Source of the DNA: Mesorhizobium sp. | GTDB taxonomy: Bacteria; Pseudomonadota; Alphaproteobacteria; Rhizobiales; Rhizobiaceae | NCBI GenBank assembly: GCA_004017275.1 | Contig: SAKE01000032.1 | Coordinates: 1 to 44,398, forward strand | DNA: 44,398 bases | Direction: 5' to 3' | Shown: in pieces, positions 32,801 to 42,350 of the stretch | How positions within the stretch are numbered: the stretch's first letter is position 1 | Layout of the letters: each line of letters opens with the position of its first letter | Notes under the pieces: model-generated | Database searches by the model: none | What the model saw: only the letters and a program-made list of their open reading frames with translations | What the model was told of the DNA's origin: nothing | Program-made: the position numbers and the translations under genes

Positions 32801-35800
32801 GAACACGATGCCGCCGCTGCCGGCGCCGCCGGTCACCTTGTTGCCGGCAAACGACCTGATTGCAATCGAGTTGTCGGTCGGATTGATGTTCTGCCCGGTG
32901 AAGGATGCCGCCAGGCCGGATCCGGTCGATTGCAGCGTGTTGCCGTCGATCGACAGCAGAAGCGTATTGGCCGGCGCGCCGGTCGTGGAGAAGTCGAGCG
33001 CGTTGCCGCCGGCCGTGATGGTGTTGTTACGGAGCACGAAATTGGAGGCAAGCGTGACGCTGGCGCTGGTGGAGATGCCGGCGCCGCTGCCGCTGTTGAT
33101 GGCCGTGACGTTCTGCACGCCGGCTGTGATGACGCCGCTGCCGCTTGTCGGCAGGCTGATCGTCGCGGCAGCGCCGTTGCTGGCCAGGATCGGCCGCGAA
33201 TTGTCGAGGCCGCCGGGGTTGGAAACCGTCGTCGATGCCGGGATGGTGGTGAAGTGGAAGGAGATCGGCGCGCCGGCACCGACGCCAACGCCGAGCTGCG
33301 AAACGTCGATCGCCGCGTCGCCGCTCTGGAACGAGATCAGTGCCTGGCCGTCCTTGAGGTCGAACGAGCCGCCGCCGATATCAATGGTTTCGGTGCCGCC
33401 GGTGGTCTTGTCGATCAGCACGAAGACATTGGCGCTTGAGAGTTCCGCCTGGGCGACGCTGCCCGGATTGAGGAAGCTGCCGTTGCCAGTGCCCGAAAGG
33501 TTGCCGGCGGCGTCAATGTAGTAGACGCTGATCGCCGACAGGTTCGAGATGTCCCCGGAGAAATTGACGTCGTCGAAATTGTAGTCGCCATTGGTCGGAA
33601 GGCTGTCGGTGGCGTGGATGACCTGGCCACCGGTGGTCGAGATCGACGATTCGGCCGGGCCGGCGCCGTCGCCGAACACCAGCCTGGCGTTGGTGGCGCT
33701 GGAGAATTGAACGCCATAGCCGACATTGCTGATCGTAGATATCTGGCCGGCCGGGTTGTTGTTGACCGTGTCGCCGAGCTGGATCGTGCCCGTGCCCGTC
33801 GTACCGGCCATGTCGATGCCGATCGTGCCGGCAAAGCTGCCGCCGTCGACGTCGAAATCGCCAGCGGTGATGTTGCTTGTGCCGAGAGCCGCACCGTTGA
33901 GGTCGAGGCCGATGGCGCTCGCGGCACCCAGCCCGATGTTGAGGCTGGCGAAATTCACCGTCGAGCCGAGCGTGCCGGTAACATCGACACCGGTGCCGGT
34001 GATGCCGAGCAGGCTGACCGTGCCGAGATTGACGGCGCCGCCGCTGACATTGTTGAGCAGGATGCCGGTGCCCGCGCCATTGACGGAGATCGAGCTGAAG
34101 TTGACGCCATCGGCGCCGAGCGTCGCGCCGTCGAGCCTCAGCGCGCTTCCGGTCGTCGTGGTGATGGTGTTGTTGGGGCCGGAGACGCTGAACCTGCCGG
34201 CGCCGGTGGTGCTGGCGTTGATACCGTAGCCGAAGCCGGTGGTGATGCCGAGGCCGCCATTGGTGAAGGCGAGCGTGCCTATGCCGGCGGACCTGACGAT
34301 GGCGTCGGTGGCACCGGTGCTGAAGGTCTTCGACGTGCCGGAGAAGGTGGCCGTTCCTTGGGACGTTCCGTTGAACGCGATGCCGATGCCACCGGTATGA
34401 GCGATGGTGCTGGAAATATCATACACGCCGTTGGCGCCGAAGAAGCCGAAGGCCATCGACGAAGTGGTCGAGGTGATCGAGCCGCTGAGGTTCAGATGGG
34501 TCCAGTCGCTGCCGGCGCCGAGCACGGAGCCCGCATCGACCTTGATCGAACCCTTGTAGTTCAGCGTCGCATTGATAAGGTCGTTGCCGCCGGAGAGGCT
34601 GATGGCCGAACCGCTGGTGCTTGTCGTCGCGCCGATGCTGGCTAGGCCGCCATTGCCGCCGACGTTGATGATCCCGCCCTGCAGGCCGTTCGTGACAATG
34701 CCGCCCTCTCCCCCATCGATGGTCAGGGTGGATCCGGCGACATTGGCGATGTTTATGGTGCCGACCACAGGGCCGCCGATGTCGAATCCTCTGTAGCTGA
34801 CGTCGAGATCGGTCGTGCCGGTGAAATTGACCACACCGGCGCCAGTCAGGCCGGCCAACAAGGCGCCGGTGTAGCCGGTATCCCTCAGCCCGCCAATGTT
34901 GATGTCGCCGGTCAAGGCGAGGCCTGACAACAACACGCCGGCGGCGTTGACGGTCGATACCGCCGAAATACTGTCGAAAGTGATGCCGCTGGCGCCGACA
35001 TTGGTACCGGCCACCAGCAGCCCGTCGCCGCCGGAGTTGATCTTGTTGCCGCTGCCCGTGACGGCAAGGGAGCCTGGACCGAAGCCGCCAAACGCGACGA
35101 AACCCATGCCGCCTGTCGTCGTCGTTATGTCGAGGCCGCCATTGGTGAAGTTGATGGCGGAGTTCGGGTTCGGGTTCGGCACGCCGGACACCACACCACC
35201 AGGCCAGCCGATATTAACGCCGTCGGCCGCACCCGAGCTGATCTGCTTGGTCGAGCCCGAGAAGGTGATGGTGGCCGAGTTGTTGCCGGCAATGACGATG
35301 TTGCCGCCGGCCGCTGCGTTGGTATCGGTCAGGTTGCCCGACAGGCTCACCGAGCCGCCGGTCATCTCCTGAATCGAAACTGCGGCGCCGGTGCCGTTGC
35401 TGGCAATGGTGCCGCCATAGGAGATGACCGAATTGCCGCCGCTCGCATTGGTGGCCGAGCCGACATTGAACGACGTGCCCGAACCGGTGTTGGTCAGCGT
35501 GCCTGTGCCGAGAGCGACCGTGCCGCTGAGGTTCTGCAGGTCGACGCCGTTGCCAGAGCTGAATGTCGCGCTGGTCGAGGCGAAGCCGCCACTGACGCTG
35601 GCGTTGCTGATGCTGACGCCGGTGCCACTGGCGGTGGAAACCGTGTTGGCTCCAGAGAGCGCCACCGAGCCGTGATCCGCGGAGAAGCCGATACCGCCGC
35701 TGTTCTGGATCGAGAGGCCGCCCGAGAAGGTCAGCGTGTCGGTGCTGCCGGCTAGGCGCGTCCACGCGACGCCGCCGCCGGTGGCGTTGGTGATCGAGAC

Positions 35801-38800
35801 CGCACCGCCGAAGGTCACCGATGTCGCGGCGAGGGTCGTATTTTGGATCTGGATGGCGTTGAGCGTCGTGCCGTCGATCGTCACCGGGCCGTTGAAAAGA
35901 AGCGTCGGCGACGCGGCGAGGTCGGACAGCAAAATACCGTTCCGGCCGCCGCTCGCATTGATGGCGCCGAATTGCGCCGAGCCGCCGGAGCCGTCTTCGA
36001 CCCGGGTTCCGCCTGCAAACGAGATCGCCGGCTGGCCGGTGGTCGTCACCGTGTTGCCGGCCGCGCCGAAGAACAGCGTGCCGGACGACGTGGAGGTCAG
36101 GCCCGCGGCGTTGACGGTGTTGACGGTGGCAACGCCGGAGAAGCCGACGCGGTTGCCCGAACCGATGTCTGCCAGCAAGGCAGCATCGAAAACGGCGGCG
36201 CCGGTGCCGTTGACATTGAGCGAGGCCGTACCAAAATCGATGCTGTTGCCACCCCCCGCTGCACCATTCACATAGATGCCAAGTGCTGGGATGCCGAAGC
36301 TTGCGGTCTTGACCGCGACATTGGTCGTGGCGAATTTGATGTCGCCGGCCACACCGGTCAGCGCAAGGCCGTAGCCGCCGACACGGTTCGTCGTGGTGCC
36401 GGCGATGAAGGCGCCGCCATTGACCTGGTCGATACCCCCGGTCGCTGCATTGGCGTCAAATGTCAGGCCGCGCAGCGCGAAACCGCCGACTTCGCCATTG
36501 TTGCCGGCAAGCGTGATGTCCGAGAAGGTGCTGACCTTCATCAGGCCGGCGCCCGCCGAGCCATCGACCAAAGCGATATCGCCGCCTCTTGCGCCGAGTG
36601 TGAGGGTCGACAGTGTGATTTCGCTGTCGGCCGCGCCGTCGGAGAGCGACAGGCCGCCGCCACTGCCGCCGGTCACCGTCGCCCGGTTGAGCACGAATTC
36701 GGTGACGCCGGTGCCGTGCACGCCGATGCCGCTGCCGGTGTTGTCGATGATGACGTTGTCGATGCTGGCGCGGCCGGTGAAGTCGACGGTGTTGCCGCTC
36801 GCCGTCGTCAGCGTCGGCAGCACGCTGTCGACGCCATCGGGCGCATCGACGATGCTCGACGAATTGATGTTGCTGAACTTGAAGTTGCCGCCGAGCGCGC
36901 CGCCAACGCCGCCATAGGGCGCGGTATCGATGGAATCGCCGGCCTTGAGGCCGATCAGAATCTGGCCGTCGGCGAGGTTCAGCGTGCTGTTGCCGCCGCC
37001 ATTCTGCTGGGCCAGCATCATGTTGATGAGGTTGCTGGTGCCGTTCTGCGACCTGTCGATCAGCGCGATGATCTTGGCGCCCGAGGCTTCGGCGCCGGCG
37101 ATCGAGCCCGGATTGTAGGCGGTGCCGTCGCCGGTGCCGTTCGGGTCGACATAATAGATGGTCGAGCCCTGCGCTTCGGAGATATCGCCGATGAAGCCGG
37201 TGGGGCCGTTGACATCCTTGAAGTTGTAGGTGCCGCCGGCCGGGAAGCCGCCGGCCGAATTGAATATGTCGACCGCCTTGACCGTCGACAGCCTGTCGAC
37301 GGCACCCTCGCCGTCGCCGTAGATGAGATTGACCGCGGTCGTGTTGCTGAACTGGAAGCCGATGCCGGGGCCGTTGCCGATGCCGCCTATGGTGGAAGCG
37401 GTCGCATTTGCCGACGGACCGGGGTCGCCGAGCCGGATGGTGCCGAGACCGGTGGTGTTGGTGAGGTTGACCGCCGTCGTGCCAGTCGAGCTGATGCTGG
37501 TCAGGTCGAAATCGCGCGCGGTGATGGTGCCGTTGACCACGGCATTGGCGAAGCTGATGCCGGTCGCGCCGTCGCCGGTCATAGCGATGCTAAGGCCACC
37601 AAAGCTGGAACCGAAGGACACCGTGCCCGAATTGGTGCCGGAAACGCTGACGCCAGTCTGGTTCAGCCCGACATTGGTTAGGTTGGTGAAGCTGAAGGCG
37701 ACGGTGCCCGAATTGTCCGACAGGCCGATGCCCGTCGCGCCGCCGCTGACGTCGACCATTTGGAAATCAACGGATGCTGTACTGGCGACATTCGAAATCG
37801 CAAGCCCGGTTCCGGTCGAATTGGTGACGGAGAGTGAAAGATCGCTGAACGTTGTGCCGGCACCAAGCCCGCCAATTACGGCACTTCCGCCCCCTGTCGC
37901 CAACGCCCCCAGGCTGCCGAGGTTGATCACCGTGTTGATCGGTGCCGTTGTCGAACCAACGTTGAAAAGATTGCCAGTGGCCGTCGAGACGATACGGTTG
38001 ACGTATACCGAGCCGCCCGTGGTGCCGTCGACCCTGACCGCCGTGCCCAGTCCGCTTGCCGAGCTGGATATGTTGGCCGCCACGGAGATTGCCGCGCTGC
38101 CACCGGAGACGACGACGCCATCGCCAGTGCCGGAATTGGTGATGGTACCGCCGAGGATAAAAATCGAGCCGGTGTTGTTGGTCAGGCTGACATCGGCGCC
38201 CGCCACATTGTTCGTCACCAGATTGAAGGTGGTGAAGGTCGCCGACGAATTGTTGATCGCAAGGCCGTTGATGCCGGCGGCAGTGCCGGCGATTGTGATG
38301 TTGTCGCCGGAGAACGTGCCGCCCGAGACGTTGTTGAAATTCAACGCCGTGGCTGTCGCGACGCCCGTGGTGATGCTGTCGAACGACACGCCGACGGTGC
38401 CGCCGATGGTAACGCCGTCGAGGTTGATCGCCCGGCCGGTGCTGGTGGTGATCGACTCCGTGCCCGTCATCAAGACATTGATCGTGCCGCCGCCGGTGGC
38501 GTTGAAGCCGGTGCCAGTCGTCGTGGTGAGGTTGAGCCCCCCGCCGTTGAACATGATGGTGGCGCCGGCATTGCCGGTCAGGTCGATCGCATTGCTGGCG
38601 CCGGTGCTGGCGGTGATCATACCGCCGAAGGTGGCGGTGCCGCCGGTCATGCCGAGGATCCTGACCGCGTTGGCCGCATTGGCCTGGTCGATCGTGCCGT
38701 TATAGGTGACGTTGGGCGTCGCACCGTTGATGTTGAAGGCTACATCGCCCGTGTTGGTGATGGAACTCGCGGCCCCGAAAGTCAGCGTGCCGCTCGAGCC

Positions 38801-41800
38801 GCTCAAGATGGCGACGCCCCTGCCGCCGCCGGTGATGTCGAGATCGTCGAAGGTGGCGGTGCCGTCGAAATTGTTGGCGAACAGCCCGACGCCGGCGGCG
38901 CCGGTGATCGTCGTGTTGCCGGTGAAATTGACGGTCGCGCTTGAGCCGACAAGCGCGATGCCGGTTTGGCTAGCGCTCTGGATATCCAGATTGTCGACGG
39001 TGACGATGCCGGTCGAGCCGTTAAGAACAAGGCCAAACGCGGCACTGCTGATCGTCACGCCGTTGATCGTCAGGCCGGCGTTGCCCGTCCCATCGATCGC
39101 CGTGTCCGTGCCGTTGCTGACGCTGAGGTTCTTGACGAGATTGCCATTGGCGAGGTCGATGGTGCTGGCGGCGGCGTTGTTGAGCGTTGCCCCGCCAAAG
39201 CCGAACGGATCGGCCTGCGTCGCGCCGGCAGTGACGTTGGTGCCGGTGACATTGGCGGGCGGACCGCCCAGCGTGACGGTGCCGCCATTGGCAAAGGAGA
39301 CTATCGATTGGCTGTCGGCCAACGTAAAGCCGTCGGCGTCGGTGTCCGTGGTCTGGACGCTGGCCGTCTTGACCAGCACGAAGATCGTGTTGGCATCCGT
39401 GGTCAGATCGTCGGCGGCAGCGGCATTGATCAGGTCGTTGACGCTGGAGCCATCGCCGAGACCTGTGTTGGCGGAACCGACATAGATGACGTTGGCGATG
39501 TCGAACAGCTGCGGACCGTTCAGCACCGTGTCGTTGAAGGCATAGCTGCCGCTGCCCGGCGACAGGCCGCGCATGTCGAGCGACGCGGTGACACCTGATA
39601 TCGACGCGCCGCCGGACGCGCCGAACGAGAACGCCGTGTTGGCGGTGGTTCCGGCCAGGCCGTTGGTGCCCATCTGGACGCCGGTGTCGACGCCGGTGAT
39701 GACGCCGCTGCCGATGGTCACCGAGCCGCCATTGGTGCCGGACAGGTCGATGCCGATCGAAGAGCCACCGGAACTGCCGCTGACGTCGAGCGTGGCGGCG
39801 GTGAAGGTCGAGGTGCTACCCGACAGGTCGAGCGCGGTGGAGCAGTTGCACAGGCCGGTGATATCGATATCGCCGAAGCTGATGATGCCGTTGGTGCCAA
39901 CGACGTCGATGCCGCTTCCGAACGGCTGGTCGATGGTGACGGCGCCGCCGAACGAAACAGCGCCGGTGTTGTCTTCCAGCCAGATGCCGTCGCCGGGATC
40001 GGTCATGCTGACCGGCCCGCCGAAAGTGACCGCGCCGCCGGAATTCTGGACGTCGATGCCGATGCCGCCCGGGGCGGTGATGTCCGAGATGTCGACAGCT
40101 CCGAACGTGAAATCGGCGGTGCTGTCGAAGATCCCGAGGCCGCCGAGGATGGTGTTGCTGACCGTCGTTGCGCCCGAAACGGCGAAATTTCCCGACACGC
40201 CTGCAAACATCGCGCCGAATCCGCCGCCGTCCTGCGTCAAGCTGGTCAGCGTCACGTCGATATTGGCGCCGAGCAAGACGACGCCGGCCGCGCCATTGCC
40301 GGAGATCGTGCCGTCGGTGGTGCTGAATGTGCCGGTGGTGGAGAGGACGTTGACGCCGAAGCCGGAATTGCCGGACGCGTTCAGCGTCTGGAAAGCGTAT
40401 GTCCCGTCGCCGACGATGAACAGGCCGTTGTCGCCGTTGTTCGACAGCGTCGTCGTGCCACCGAAATTGTAGCTGCCGTCGCCCTGGATCGACAGGCCCG
40501 CGTCGGTATTGCCGCTTGAATTCAAATTGGTGGCGGTGACGCTGTTGGTGCCGTCGAACACCACGCCGCTCATGGCTGCGCCGGACACATTCACGCCGGA
40601 GAGCGTGACATTGCTGACACCGTTGCCGTAGATGCCGTAGCCGGCGCCACCGGAAACGCTGAAATCGAGCGCCGAGGTGTTGTTGGCCAGCGTCACGACA
40701 TTGCCCGTGCCCGAATCGGTCAGCGTCGCCGCGCCGCCCGCATCCGAGACGGCGGCGGTATGCGTGACGTTGTCGCCGGTCACGTTGACCGGTATGCCGC
40801 CGAGCGAGAAGGTCCGGCCGTTGCCGAACGAGGCAAGTGTCTGACCGGCGCCGAGCGAGAAGCCGTCAGTGTCGTCGATGGCCGTGCCGCGATTGACGAG
40901 CACGAAGATCGCGTTGGCGTCGGTGTTGGCGTCGGCGGTCGCGATCGAGGCCAGGTCCAGCAGCGAGGAGCCGGTGCCCGTGCCGGTCGCCGACGCGCCG
41001 ACGAAGATCACATTCTGCACGTCGAACAGCTGCGCACCGCTGAACGTGGTCGAGCCGAAAGCGTAGTGGCCGAGCGTCTGGTTCAGGCCGCGCGCGTCGA
41101 GCGAAGCGGTGATGCCGGCGATGGAACCGCCGCCGAAGTTGAACTTTGAATTGGCCGAATTGGCCAACGAGCCGGAGATGCCGAAGCGCACGCCGGTGTC
41201 GACGCCGGCGATCGCGCCGCCATTGGTGATGACGATCGTTGCCCCGCCAGCGCTCGGCGACGTCAGGTCGATGCCGATCGAGCCGGCAGCACCCGTGCCG
41301 GTGATGTTGAGCGACTGGGCGGTGAAATTGGTCTTGGCTCCGGAGAAGTCGAGGCCGGTGCCGACACCCAGTCCGGAAATAACGATGTTGCCGGCGACCA
41401 CCGCCGCATTGACGCCGGCAAACGAGATGGCATCAGCGCCGGGGTTGGTGATGTTGACATCGCCGAAGCGGATCGCCGCCGGCGAATTCGAAATGGCGAT
41501 CGCCGGTCCGGTCGTGTTCGAGATCGTCGTCGCGCCGTTGACGGTGAAGCTGCCCGAAACCTGGTCCAGCACGACGCCCGACGTGCCGCCGCTCTGGCTG
41601 ATCGAATCCAGCACGACATGAGCGGTGATCGGATCGATGAAGACGGCGGTGCCGCCATTGCCCGAAACGGTGCCGCCGGTGGTGGTGAAGCTGCCGCCGG
41701 CCGAGGTGCCCTGAACGGTGATGCCGCGGTCGGCATTGTCCTTGGCGTTGAGCGTGGCGAAGGTGTAGGTGCCCTTGCCCGTGACATCGAGGCCATCGTC

Positions 41801-42350
41801 GGCATTATGCTGCAGCAGCGTCGTGCCGGTGAAATTATAGGTCCCGTCGCCTTCGATGTGCAGCCCATCGAGACCGTTGTTCTTGGCGGTGAAATCGGAT
41901 GCCGTGACGTTGGTCGAATTGCCGGTGAACTCGGCTCCATTGCCGCCTGCACCGTCGACGGTCACTTTGGTCAGTTTCGTGCCGGTAACATTGTTGCCGA
42001 AGATGCCGTCGCCGCCGCCGGTGATGGTGATGCCGTTGAGCGTGTTGCCGTTGCCGAGCGTGATGACGGGGTTGACGACGTTGGTGCCCTGGATCGTGCC
42101 GTCGCTGCCGCCCAGGTTGAAGGTGCTGGTGCCGCCGCCGAAAAGCTTTGCGGTGACGCTTCCGCCGCCGCCGATGACGGTCTGGCCGTTGGCAAGCGTC
42201 ACGCCGGCCGTCGTGATATTGCCGGCGCCGCCAAGCGCAACGACAAAGCCGCTGCCGGCCTTGGCGACGGCATCGTCCAGCGTCGTCGGATCGCCGATGG
42301 TGCCGAGGCCGAGCGAGTTGCCGCCGTCGGCGTAATAGAATTTGCCGAAG
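26849..42350 (-). repeat. Modular beta-helix repeat region of the giant adhesin
   Basis: Repeat units recur at several scales. A long unit containing a [DN]F-x-GGL-x-I-TTTG-x-GF core recurs near 38570, 35165, 34285, 31684, 29385, 28805 and 28430. DNA around 28391 and 29350 is nearly identical (gtgttgatcgccag...ccgccaccggtgaag). Larger blocks of about 1.4 kb (around 41900-40985 and 40530-39480) are duplicates of each other at protein level. Confidence 0.75.
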
